A stretch of 64,000 nucleotides of DNA. It comes from Lachnospiraceae bacterium (GTDB taxonomy: Bacteria > Bacillota > Clostridia > Lachnospirales > Lachnospiraceae). The notes beneath the pieces are model-generated. The model was given only the letters and a program-made list of their open reading frames with translations. It was not told the DNA's origin and ran no database searches. Below are positions 15,900-23,692 of this stretch, in pieces. The stretch covers positions 2,142,501 to 2,206,500 of the forward strand of contig AP025573.1 in assembly GCA_022845895.1 (NCBI GenBank), written 5' to 3'. Both the position numbers and the translations under genes were made by a program. How positions within the stretch are numbered: position 1 is the stretch's first letter; every line of letters begins with the position of its first letter.

Positions 15900-17117
15900 C
15901 TATTGCATCAGAAGTTTCTTCACAAGAACCTCTGCACACCATCCGGCATCTTTTCTGTCTGCAGATTCCGTAGTTATGACCGGGAATTCCCTCAACAGCT
16001 CGCCGTCCAGCATATAGGTGACCGTGCCGACTTTTTTCCCTTCCTTGACCGGTGCGGCAAGCGCCTCGCTTACATCACAGGCCACGTCTACTTTCTCTCC
16101 TTCTTTGAGCAGCACTTTGAAGTCTTTATCTGCATCCGCAACCTTGACCGGAATCTTCGCATCGCCCCCAAATTCATCTCCTTTTTTTATTCCCTTTTCT
16201 GCCTTTATGTCTTTGAGCTCCATATCCTGCCAGACCGTCCGGTACTGGTAATTGGCGATGCCGTACTCCATCAGCTTCCTCGTGTCTTGCCATTTATATC
16301 CTTTATTGTTCGGCCATCCGCAGGCCAGGAGGGCTACGATGAATGTCCGGCCGTCCCGTTCAAGGGCTCCTACGTAGCAGTATCCGGCGTCGGCCGTGAA
16401 TCCTGTCTTTCCCGACAGGGCTCCGTCCATCATCGTCAGGAACGAATTGTGGTTGCTGCACGAAAAGCTCCTGTCTCCTTTTACATTTGTAAAGCTGTAC
16501 TCCTTCGTGCGCGTCACTTCAAGGAACGCGTCCTTCTTCGGCGATTCCCTGATGCAGTACCTCATGATTGCCGCCAGATCTCTCGCAGTCGTCGAGTGCG
16601 TCCCCCCATCGTCATAACCGTCCAGCCCGTTCGGGGTGACAAAATATGTATTGCTGCATCCAAGCTCTGCCGCCTTCTCATTCATCATGACGGCAAATTC
16701 CTCCACCGATCCTGCAATCCCTTCCGCAATCACTACCGCACTGTCATTATGGGATTCCAGCATAAGCGAGTATAGGAGGTCCTTCATCCGGAACTCCTCT
16801 TTCCCCTTCACCCCAAGCCGGACTTTTGGCTGGCTCGCAGCATAATCCGATGCCGCCGTCACCTCATCTTCCTGCATGTTCTCCAGCGCAAGGATACAAG
16901 TCATGATCTTCGTGGTGCTGGCCATCGGCCTTACCACATCTTCCTCTTTGCCAAATAAAACACGCCCGCTGTCAGCATCCATAAGAACTGCGGACCGGGC
17001 GTATAGCTGTGACAGCTCTTCCGGGACGTCCTCATCCCCGGCATGTGTGCCGAAGGAGGGAAAGCCAGAGAGAACTATCATCATAATCATACCTATCATA
17101 CAGTATTTCTTTTTCAT
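15900..17117 (-). CDS. D-alanyl-D-alanine carboxypeptidase (class C low-molecular-mass PBP, DacF-like)
   Basis: Secreted or membrane-anchored serine peptidase that trims the terminal D-Ala of peptidoglycan stem peptides. The 405-residue protein has a signal peptide (MKKKYCMIGM and a hydrophobic core to about 26), then the penicilloyl-serine motifs S67-TTK70, SHN at 122-124 and KTG at 237-239, followed by a C-terminal beta domain (about 295-390) and a short end helix. The ATG at 17117 is chosen over a GTG at 17126; neither has a clear ribosome site, the best being GCGGTG, so translation may depend on coupling with scpB, whose stop is 87 bases upstream. The same strand and order suggest an scpA-scpB-dac transcript. 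A paralogue lies at 22340-23611. Confidence 0.92.
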   Translation of the reverse strand: MKKKYCMIGMIMMIVLSGFPSFGTHAGDEDVPEELSQLYARSAVLMDADSGRVLFGKEEDVVRPMASTTKIMTCILALENMQEDEVTAASDYAASQPKVRLGVKGKEEFRMKDLLYSLMLESHNDSAVVIAEGIAGSVEEFAVMMNEKAAELGCSNTYFVTPNGLDGYDDGGTHSTTARDLAAIMRYCIRESPKKDAFLEVTRTKEYSFTNVKGDRSFSCSNHNSFLTMMDGALSGKTGFTADAGYCYVGALERDGRTFIVALLACGWPNNKGYKWQDTRKLMEYGIANYQYRTVWQDMELKDIKAEKGIKKGDEFGGDAKIPVKVADADKDFKVLLKEGEKVDVACDVSEALAAPVKEGKKVGTVTYMLDGELLREFPVITTESADRKDAGWCAEVLVKKLLMQ

Positions 17118-17204
17118 ATACAGCACCGCATATAATCTGTGTTACTGTAATCTATGTTCTGTACACGGATACTATGAACATTTTTCATCCTGAGGCAGCG
17201 GCTG

Positions 17205-17783
17205 TCATACGTCCAGCTTGAGCTGTATCTCTTCCTCCGCCTCTGTCTTGAAGTTCTCCATCTGTTCCGGATTAAGGCTTGGAAGCTCTTCCACCGACTG
17301 GATGCTGAACCTGCGCAGGAACTCTTCCGTCGTCCCGAACAGCAGCGGACGTCCCGGAGCATCCAGCCTGCCCACTTCGCAGACAAGGTTATACTCTACG
17401 AGCTTATTTACCGCATGGTCTGATTTGACCCCTCTGATCTTCTCAATCTCCAGCTTCGTGACCGGCTGCTTGTACGCTACAATCGACAGCGTCTCAAGCA
17501 GGACATCCGTCAGGACGAATTTGCGCGGCTGCTTTGCTATCTTGATCAGGTATTCGTACATCTCCTTCTTCGTACACATCTGGAAGCAGCCTTCCAGTTC
17601 AATGATGCGGACGCCCCGGTCCTCCTCGTCATACCTGACCATCATCTGCCGGATAATCTTTCTCGTCGTATCTTCATCATGTTCGATGGCAGAAGCTATC
17701 TTGCCAAGCTCCACCGACTCTCCCATGGTAAATAAAATGGCTTCTATCACGCCTTCTAACTTACGAATCTCCACTTCTTCCAT
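17205..17783 (-). CDS. scpB: segregation and condensation protein B
   Basis: Winged-helix partner of ScpA in the SMC condensin complex, which compacts and segregates the chromosome. The 192-residue length is normal. Family features visible: the N-terminal LEGVIEAILFTMGESVELGK, central KFVLTDVLLETLSIVAYKQP and VTKLEIEKIRGVKSDHAVNK, and C-terminal LDAPGRPLLFGTTEEFLRRF. The ATG at 17783 has an AAAGG ribosome site. It follows scpA by 20 bases and is in the same operon. Confidence 0.95.
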   Translation of the reverse strand: MEEVEIRKLEGVIEAILFTMGESVELGKIASAIEHDEDTTRKIIRQMMVRYDEEDRGVRIIELEGCFQMCTKKEMYEYLIKIAKQPRKFVLTDVLLETLSIVAYKQPVTKLEIEKIRGVKSDHAVNKLVEYNLVCEVGRLDAPGRPLLFGTTEEFLRRFSIQSVEELPSLNPEQMENFKTEAEEEIQLKLDV

Positions 17784-17803
17784 ACTACCTTTCCCACTCT
17801 CAT

Positions 17804-18547
17804 CTATAACACGGATGTAATGATAATGTCATCAAACTGCTGCTCCTGCTCGATGAAGACCGTTCCGACTTTCATCAGTTCCAGGACCGCTAGAAATGTC
17901 ACGATAAGCTGCACTTTGGAACATTGCTTCTCCAGAAGCTCACGAAAGCTGAACTTCTTATGTATCTTTGCATAATCCGTCACATAATCCAGTTTCTCAG
18001 GCAGCGTGACTTCTTCTTTTTCAATCTTCCCGAACGTGCTGCGGACCGGATCTATCTTGTCTGCCTGCCTGCGCATCACATCTTTGAAGATACGGTTCAG
18101 CTTCAGAAGCGTCAGATCCCCGAGCAATGCATCCATATCGACCGGCTCTACATATTCCAGAACTTCTTCCGGTATCGTCGGGTCTTTATAAAGTACCATC
18201 TCGCCGTCGACCTGCCTGTCCTTCAGCTCATAGGACATATACTTGTACATTTTGTATTCCAGCAGCTGTTCGACGAGCTCCTGCCTCGGGTCCTCTTCTT
18301 CGCCTTCCTCATTCAATTCTTTGGGAAGCAGCATCCGGCACTTGATATCAAGGAGCGTTGCCGCCATCAGGAGGAATTCGCTCATCACATTCAGGTCTTC
18401 CTTCTCCATGGCCCGGATATATTCCATATACTGGTTTGTTATCTCTACTATCGGAATATCATATATATCGATTTTATTCTTGTCAATCAGATGCAGCAGA
18501 AGGTCCAACGGCCCCTCGAACACCTGAAGCTTAACTGGTATACCCAT
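17804..18547 (-). CDS. scpA: segregation and condensation protein A
   Basis: Kleisin subunit of the SMC condensin, 247 residues. Diagnostic are the opening VKLQVFEGPLDLLLHLIDKN, then KIDIYDIPIVEITNQYMEYI, and a C-terminal winged helix (QCSKVQLIVTFLAVLELMKV). The ATG at 18547 follows AAAGGAG. Its promoter overlaps the stop of the metallophosphoesterase gene upstream. First gene of the scpA-scpB unit. Confidence 0.95.
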   Translation of the reverse strand: MGIPVKLQVFEGPLDLLLHLIDKNKIDIYDIPIVEITNQYMEYIRAMEKEDLNVMSEFLLMAATLLDIKCRMLLPKELNEEGEEEDPRQELVEQLLEYKMYKYMSYELKDRQVDGEMVLYKDPTIPEEVLEYVEPVDMDALLGDLTLLKLNRIFKDVMRRQADKIDPVRSTFGKIEKEEVTLPEKLDYVTDYAKIHKKFSFRELLEKQCSKVQLIVTFLAVLELMKVGTVFIEQEQQFDDIIITSVL

Positions 18548-18584
18548 ATATGCTCCTTTTGTCTTATTCAGTCACAACTAATTT

Positions 18585-18613
18585 ATTATACCGTCTGGGG
18601 AACGTTTTCACAA
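18585..18613 (-). promoter_or_regulatory. promoter of scpA-scpB, overlapping the upstream stop codon
   Basis: Minus strand -35 TTGTGA (18613-18608), 17 bp, -10 TATAAT (18590-18585). The TGA of the -35 is the stop of the metallophosphoesterase gene. Confidence 0.65.
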
Positions 18614-19480
18614 GTTTTCTTTGTGAAATTCCAGGACGACTGCCTCAGCAGGATTAAAAAGCCTGACCGGCAGCGTATGGCTGCCAACCCCTTTGCTCAC
18701 TATGATTGTCGCATCCCCTTCTGTATATTTCCCGCCCGAGTGCTTCGGAAAGAGAAAAAAGCCGGGGGCGATGATTCCTCCCAGACCTGGAATGCGCACG
18801 ATGCCTCCGTGATAGTGTCCTGACAGTATGAGGTCTGCCCCCCACGCTTTGTATACATCGGCGTAGCAGGGATTATGTGCAAGCAGGATATTATAGCATC
18901 CCTCTTTACGCGTCCCGATTAAGTTTGCGATGTCTTCCGCCCGAAGCGCTGCCCTTTTGAATCGACCATAGCAGCGATTGGGCAGGGAGAGGCCATATAT
19001 GCGGATCGGTATGCCTTCCGGCTCCATGCAGGCGAATGCATTGTCCAGGAAATGCACTCCCGCTTTCCGAAGTTCTTCTACATATACGTCCATGTCCATG
19101 CCATATTCCCCGGGCTTCTCCTTTATACGCTGTTCATGGTTGCCGTCGGCATAGTAGACTGGGCAGATATCGGCAAGCCGTGTTACGAATTGTAGCGCCG
19201 GGCGGAAGCTGTGCCCTTTTTTGCCGACCAGCATGTCGCCTCCTATGAGTATCAGATCCGGATGTTCCTTGCGCACCGCGTCCAGAAGCCTGCTGTTGCC
19301 CGGTCCATATGTCTTGTTGTGCATATCGCTCAGGAATATCACTTTGAAAACTTTCGACATGCCGCTGAACACCGGCGGATCCATAGGATACCTTGTCATT
19401 CTGAACGTATGCGTTTCCCGCCGGATTTCCAGCAGGATACCCAGCAGTATAGCGATTCCTGTAATTATAATGGCAGTCAC
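18608..19480 (-). CDS. metallophosphoesterase, membrane-anchored YkuE-like
   Basis: Calcineurin-like phosphoesterase, 290 residues, with one N-terminal membrane helix (MTAIIITGIAILLGILLEIR). Metal-ligand motifs occur in the standard order: LSDMHN near 50, LIGGDM near 80, DGNHE near 112, LLAHNP near 200 and SGHYHGG near 220. Family members hydrolyse phosphomonoesters or phosphodiesters; the YkuE-type, membrane-linked ones act at the envelope, but the substrate here is unknown. It lies 15 bases after the NagD-type phosphatase gene and is likely cotranscribed with it. Confidence 0.88.
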   Translation of the reverse strand: MTAIIITGIAILLGILLEIRRETHTFRMTRYPMDPPVFSGMSKVFKVIFLSDMHNKTYGPGNSRLLDAVRKEHPDLILIGGDMLVGKKGHSFRPALQFVTRLADICPVYYADGNHEQRIKEKPGEYGMDMDVYVEELRKAGVHFLDNAFACMEPEGIPIRIYGLSLPNRCYGRFKRAALRAEDIANLIGTRKEGCYNILLAHNPCYADVYKAWGADLILSGHYHGGIVRIPGLGGIIAPGFFLFPKHSGGKYTEGDATIIVSKGVGSHTLPVRLFNPAEAVVLEFHKENL

Positions 19481-19495
19481 TTATGTCGTTCTCCT

Positions 19496-20287
19496 TTACC
19501 CGATGAAGTCTTCATATAGCTGCCGGATATCCCTGTATACATAATCCGGTCTGAATTCTGTGCCGTCGAGGTCTTTTTCCCGGGCTTCGCCTGTGAGCAC
19601 GAGAGCAGTCTCTACCCCTGCCCGGATGCCGCAGGCGATGTCGGTGTAGAGCCTGTCGCCTACGACAAGGACCTCCTCCGGCTTTGCGCCCACCTGTTCC
19701 ATGCACATGGCCACAATCTCCTTGTTTGGTTTTCCGGCGTAATAAGGCTTTCTGTCCACCGTCACATTGAGCATCTCGCAGATTCCCCCGCAGTCCGGGA
19801 CGAACCCGAAGGACGCAGGGCACCGGTAATCAGGATTCGTGCCGACATAATCCACTTCAGGCCGGAACAGCAGCCTGCAGGCCTCTTCCACCTTTTCATA
19901 CCTAAGCGTCCTGTCAAATCCGACCACTACACATGCAACGTCTTCCTCCGCCTGTTCTGTAACGGCAAATCCACAGCCTTTTACCTCTTCTATAAAGGAC
20001 GGAGTCCCCATGACAAAGAGCTTCTTTCCGGAATAATGTTCCTTCAGATATCGGCAGGTGGCATAGGATGCCGTGATAAACTGGCCTTCCTCTGTCGAGA
20101 TGTCCCACCGCCTGAAGCCAGCCATATAATCTCTTCTGCTTTTTGTAGAATTGTTCGTAATGTAGAAGGAACGGCCGCCGATGGATGAAATATGATCAAT
20201 GAGTTCCCTGCTCCCGTCAAACAGTACGTCATCTACGGCGAGTGTTCCGTCTATATCAAATAAAAAATATTTTTTATCTTTTAACAT
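19496..20287 (-). CDS. HAD-IIA family phosphatase, NagD-like
   Basis: Cytoplasmic HAD phosphatase of 263 residues. Motif I is FDIDGTLAVDD (nucleophile at 11, DxD), motif II the threonine-type FYITNNSTKSRRD, motif III lysine in YAGKPNKEI and motif IV VVGDRLYTDI. The inserted C2 cap between motifs II and III places it in subclass IIA, with NagD, AraL and 4-nitrophenylphosphatase; these remove phosphate from sugar phosphates and related metabolites. The gene is divergent from the Xaa-Pro aminopeptidase and leads the metallophosphoesterase gene. Substrate not predictable. Confidence 0.9.
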   Translation of the reverse strand: MLKDKKYFLFDIDGTLAVDDVLFDGSRELIDHISSIGGRSFYITNNSTKSRRDYMAGFRRWDISTEEGQFITASYATCRYLKEHYSGKKLFVMGTPSFIEEVKGCGFAVTEQAEEDVACVVVGFDRTLRYEKVEEACRLLFRPEVDYVGTNPDYRCPASFGFVPDCGGICEMLNVTVDRKPYYAGKPNKEIVAMCMEQVGAKPEEVLVVGDRLYTDIACGIRAGVETALVLTGEAREKDLDGTEFRPDYVYRDIRQLYEDFIG

Positions 20288-20337
20288 AATCTGCTCCTTT
20301 TATATCGTGATAATTATATAATTATTCCTTTGAATTT

Positions 20338-20367
20338 GCAAACATATATGTTAGAATTTTATATTAG
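20338..20367 (+). promoter_or_regulatory. possible promoter of the Xaa-Pro aminopeptidase gene
   Basis: -35 TTGCAA (20338-20343), 18 bp, -10 TATATT (20362-20367), 30 bases before the ATG, in an AT-rich divergent region. Spacing is one base off the optimum. Confidence 0.4.
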
Positions 20368-20396
20368 AGACATTTATAAAAAAGGGAGGTTTTAAC

Positions 20397-22184
20397 ATGA
20401 ATATACGAGAAAGGCTCACTGCTCTGCGTGCACTGATGGCAGAAAAAGGCTTCGACATCTACATGGTGCCGACGGACGATTGCCATCAGAGCGAATATGT
20501 TGGGGAACATTTCAAGGCGAGAGCATTTATCACAGGCTTTACAGGTTCCGCCGGGACGGCTGTCATCACACCGACCGAGGCGGGCCTGTGGACGGATGGC
20601 AGATACTTTATCCAGGCTGAAAAACAGCTGGAAGGAAGCGGCGTCAGGCTGTTCAAGATGGGGAATCCCGGCGTTCCTTCTGTAGAAGAATTTATCACAG
20701 AAGCACTGCCTGAAAATGGGACATTGGGATTTGACGGCCGTGTCGTTGCTATGGGAGAAGGACAGGCTCTTGAAGCTGCCGTCGCTCCTAAGAACGGAAA
20801 GATTGATTATTCCGAGGATCTTGTCGACAGGATATGGGAAGACCGTCCGCCGCTTTCGGAAGAGCCCGCATTCGCGCTTGAAGAAGCTTATACGGGAGCC
20901 TCTACCGCGTCCAAGCTCGCCCGCATCCGCGAAGCCATGAAATCCGCGGGGGCTGACATCCACGTTATCGGGGCACTGGATGACGTGTGCTGGACGACGA
21001 ATCTGCGCGGCAATGATATCGAATATTTTCCACTTCTTCTCTCCTACGCCGTCATCACGATGGAGGACATGAAGCTTTATATCGATGAGAGAAAGCTGAC
21101 GGAAGAGATGAAGGCAAAGCTGGCGGCAGACAATATCTCCATCCATCCTTACAATGCGGTATATGAGGATGTGAAGTCGTTTAAAGAGAGCGATACCGTG
21201 CTTGTGGACCCGTCCAGGTTAAACTATGCTTTGTATAACAACCTTCCAAAGGGCACTAAGGTTGTGGAGCAGATCAACCCGACGATTCTTATGAAAGCCA
21301 TGAAAAATGATACGGAGCTTCAGAATATTGTCAATGCACACGTAAAAGATGGCGTGGCTGTCACAAAGTTCATGTACTGGCTGAAGAAACAGGTCGGCAA
21401 GATCGAGATTACCGAACTCAGCGCGGCCGAGAAGCTGGAAGAGTTCCGAAAGGAGCAGGAAGGCTACCTGTGGCAGAGCTTTGAGCCAATCTGCGGATTC
21501 GGCGAACACGGGGCCATCGTACACTATACATCGACGCCTGAGACGAACGTGCCGCTGAAGGAAGGTTCTCTTTTCCTGACGGACACGGGCGGTGGATATT
21601 ACGAAGGTTCCACCGACATCACTAGAACCTTTGCCCTTGGCAATATTCCGGATAACATGAAGGAGGACTTTACGGCAGTCCTCAAGTGCAACCTGCACCT
21701 GGCCGCAGCAGTGTTCCTCTATGGTACCACGGGCTATAACCTGGATGTGCTCGCAAGGCAGCCGCTCTGGGAACGGGGTCAGAACTTCAATCATGGAACC
21801 GGCCATGGCGTTGGATATCTGATGAACATCCATGAAGCCCCTACCGGCTTTCGCTGTGCTATCCGGGAGAAGGAAAAGCATCCGCTGGAACCAGGCATGG
21901 TAATCACGAATGAGCCAGGACTGTATATCGAAGGCTCCCACGGTATCCGCACGGAGAACGAGATGGTCGTAAGAAAAGGCGACTGTACGGAATACGGACA
22001 GTTCCTGTATTTTGAACCTATCACCTATGTACCGATAGATTTGGACGCCATCAAGCCGGAACTGCTGTCACAGGCAGACAAAGACCAGCTGAACGCATAC
22101 CATGCCAAAGTATACGACATCGTCTCACCACATCTTAACGAAGACGAAAAAGAATGGTTGAAAGAATACACAAGAGCAATTTAA
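20397..22184 (+). CDS. Xaa-Pro aminopeptidase (M24B, three-domain type)
   Basis: Metallopeptidase of 595 residues that removes the N-terminal residue ahead of proline. The length shows the long, three-domain form related to eukaryotic aminopeptidase P1 (two creatinase-like N-terminal domains, then the pita-bread catalytic domain), not the shorter E. coli PepP form. Metal-site motifs: FLTDTGGGYYEGSTDITRTF, GTGHGVGYLMNIHE, ITNEPGLY and RTENEMVV. The ATG has GGGAGG 9 bases ahead. Followed after 12 bases by a long palindrome. Probably acts in peptide nutrition or turnover in the cytoplasm. Confidence 0.93.
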   Translation: MNIRERLTALRALMAEKGFDIYMVPTDDCHQSEYVGEHFKARAFITGFTGSAGTAVITPTEAGLWTDGRYFIQAEKQLEGSGVRLFKMGNPGVPSVEEFITEALPENGTLGFDGRVVAMGEGQALEAAVAPKNGKIDYSEDLVDRIWEDRPPLSEEPAFALEEAYTGASTASKLARIREAMKSAGADIHVIGALDDVCWTTNLRGNDIEYFPLLLSYAVITMEDMKLYIDERKLTEEMKAKLAADNISIHPYNAVYEDVKSFKESDTVLVDPSRLNYALYNNLPKGTKVVEQINPTILMKAMKNDTELQNIVNAHVKDGVAVTKFMYWLKKQVGKIEITELSAAEKLEEFRKEQEGYLWQSFEPICGFGEHGAIVHYTSTPETNVPLKEGSLFLTDTGGGYYEGSTDITRTFALGNIPDNMKEDFTAVLKCNLHLAAAVFLYGTTGYNLDVLARQPLWERGQNFNHGTGHGVGYLMNIHEAPTGFRCAIREKEKHPLEPGMVITNEPGLYIEGSHGIRTENEMVVRKGDCTEYGQFLYFEPITYVPIDLDAIKPELLSQADKDQLNAYHAKVYDIVSPHLNEDEKEWLKEYTRAI

Positions 22185-22190
22185 TATTCT

Positions 22191-22271
22191 CAGGGTAATT
22201 GGGGACGGAGGTTTTTTAAAAAACCTCCGTCCCCAATTCATTTTAACGTGTCCCTTTTTATTTTTACCCTG
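22191..22271. repeat. intergenic palindrome, family A copy 1
   Basis: Perfect 42 bp palindrome (22197-22238) with arms containing GGGGACGGAGGTTTTTT and centre at the T6/A6 junction. Outer arms CAGGGTA (22191-22197) and TACCCTG (22265-22271) enclose it, but the right side carries an extra segment with TTTTAACGTGTCCC, a sequence also found at the edge of copy 2. It lies after the aminopeptidase stop and may act as a terminator. Confidence 0.85.
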
Positions 22272-22339
22272 TCCCAGGTTATATTTTCCCTCCTTTTCCA
22301 CTACACTGGTAATAATAGAATCTATATGGAGAGTTGCCA

Positions 22340-23611
22340 ATGAAGCGATTCTTTGCTCTACTAATATGCGTATTTTTATGTACCCAGTCTGTCGCTCTTG
22401 CCGCGCCGCCGGACAACATTCTCCTCTATGAAGAGGACACCGGACAGAGCCAGGAACAAGACAGCGATGCCGGCGCGGAAGAAAGCACGGACACCGAATC
22501 GGATTCCGGTGCCAGACAGGATGCTGCCACCGGCCTGGACGTCTCCGCGCCATCGGCCATCCTGATGGAAGCCTCCACCGGACAGGTAATCTACGAGAAA
22601 GAAGCCGATGAGCAGCGCCCGCCTGCCAGCGTGACGAAGATTATGACGCTGCTACTCATATTTGACGCTCTGAAGGACGGGAAGATCAAGCTCGAAGATT
22701 CTGTATCCACCTCGGAATTTGCCGCTTCTATGGGCGGCTCACAGGTATTCCTGGAGCCTGGCGAGACCCAGACCGTAGATACGATGATCAAATGTATCGC
22801 CGTGGCGTCGGCCAACGATGCCTGTGTTGCGATGGCGGAATACATATGCGGAAACGAAGAAGAATTCGTGAAAAATATGAATGAACGCGCCAAAGGGCTT
22901 GGCATGGACAATACACATTTCGTGAACTGCAACGGCCTGGATACAGACGGACATCTCACGACAGCCAGGGATATCGCGCTGATGTCCCGCGAACTAATCA
23001 CTACATACCCGCAGATCCGGGACTATTCCATGATATGGATGGAAGACATAACACATACGACCAAAAAGGGGACTACCGAATTCGGGCTTACGAACACAAA
23101 CAAGCTGGTACGCCAGTATGAATATGCGACAGGCCTGAAGACAGGTTCCACAGACAAAGCCAAATACTGCGTCTCCGCCACAGCAGAAAAAAACGGCATG
23201 GAACTGATTGCCGTCATAATGGCGGCGCCCGACCATAAAGCCCGCTTCAGCGACGCCACCACGCTGCTAAACTATGGATTCGGCAAGTGCAACAAATACG
23301 AAGAAGAAAAAACAGCCTACATCAAGCCTGTCGCACTCACCAGAGGAGTGAAAAAGACAATCAAGGCAGAACAGACAGAACCTTTTGCCTACATAGACAC
23401 GACCGGAGCCGACCTGAACAGCATAGAAAAGAAAAAAGTATTGAAAAAGAATCTGAAGGCTCCGATTAAAAAAGGGACTAAAATCGGAGAAATGAAATAC
23501 TATCTGGCAGGAAAAGAAATCGGCAGCAAGGATATCATCGCCGGAGAAACCGTTGATGAAGTAAGTTATCAGAGCGCATTGAAAGATGCCCTCAACGATC
23601 TGCTGCTATAG
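22340..23611 (+). CDS. D-alanyl-D-alanine carboxypeptidase (DacF-like), second copy
   Basis: Exported penicillin-binding peptidase of 423 residues. Signal peptide MKRFFALLICVFLCTQSVAL and an acidic, low-complexity linker (about 30-65, rich in D, E, S, Q) precede the catalytic domain: S97-VTK100, SAN at 157-159 and KTGS at 267-270. The C-terminal beta domain and a final amphipathic helix (about 405-423) would hold it on the membrane. The acidic linker is absent from the paralogue at 15900-17117. The ATG at 22340 is preferred because GGAGAG lies 6 bases ahead; a TTG at 22334 is the alternative. It is convergent with the ABC-class ATPase gene, with a palindrome between. Confidence 0.93.
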   Translation: MKRFFALLICVFLCTQSVALAAPPDNILLYEEDTGQSQEQDSDAGAEESTDTESDSGARQDAATGLDVSAPSAILMEASTGQVIYEKEADEQRPPASVTKIMTLLLIFDALKDGKIKLEDSVSTSEFAASMGGSQVFLEPGETQTVDTMIKCIAVASANDACVAMAEYICGNEEEFVKNMNERAKGLGMDNTHFVNCNGLDTDGHLTTARDIALMSRELITTYPQIRDYSMIWMEDITHTTKKGTTEFGLTNTNKLVRQYEYATGLKTGSTDKAKYCVSATAEKNGMELIAVIMAAPDHKARFSDATTLLNYGFGKCNKYEEEKTAYIKPVALTRGVKKTIKAEQTEPFAYIDTTGADLNSIEKKKVLKKNLKAPIKKGTKIGEMKYYLAGKEIGSKDIIAGETVDEVSYQSALKDALNDLLL

Positions 23612-23616
23612 GCGGC

Positions 23617-23692
23617 GGGGACACGTTAAAACGAAATGGGGACGGAGGTTTTTTAAAAAACCTCCGTCCCCATTTCGTTTTAACGTGTCCCC
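23617..23692. repeat. intergenic palindrome, family A copy 2 (76 bp, perfect)
   Basis: Every base pairs about the centre between 23654 and 23655. Arms run from GGGGACACGTTAAAACG through AAATGGGGACGGAGG to the T6/A6 centre. It starts 6 bases after the carboxypeptidase stop and contains the last codons and stop of the convergent ABC-class ATPase gene. Confidence 0.95.

Noticed and set aside
15888-16775. Plus-strand open frame of 295 codons opposite the carboxypeptidase gene
   Set aside because: Antisense to a gene with intact SxxK, SxN and KTG motifs.
22191-23692. The two family A palindromes as an IS element flanking the carboxypeptidase gene
   Set aside because: They are palindromes, not terminal inverted repeats of one unit; the gene between is an ordinary chromosomal one and no transposase is present.
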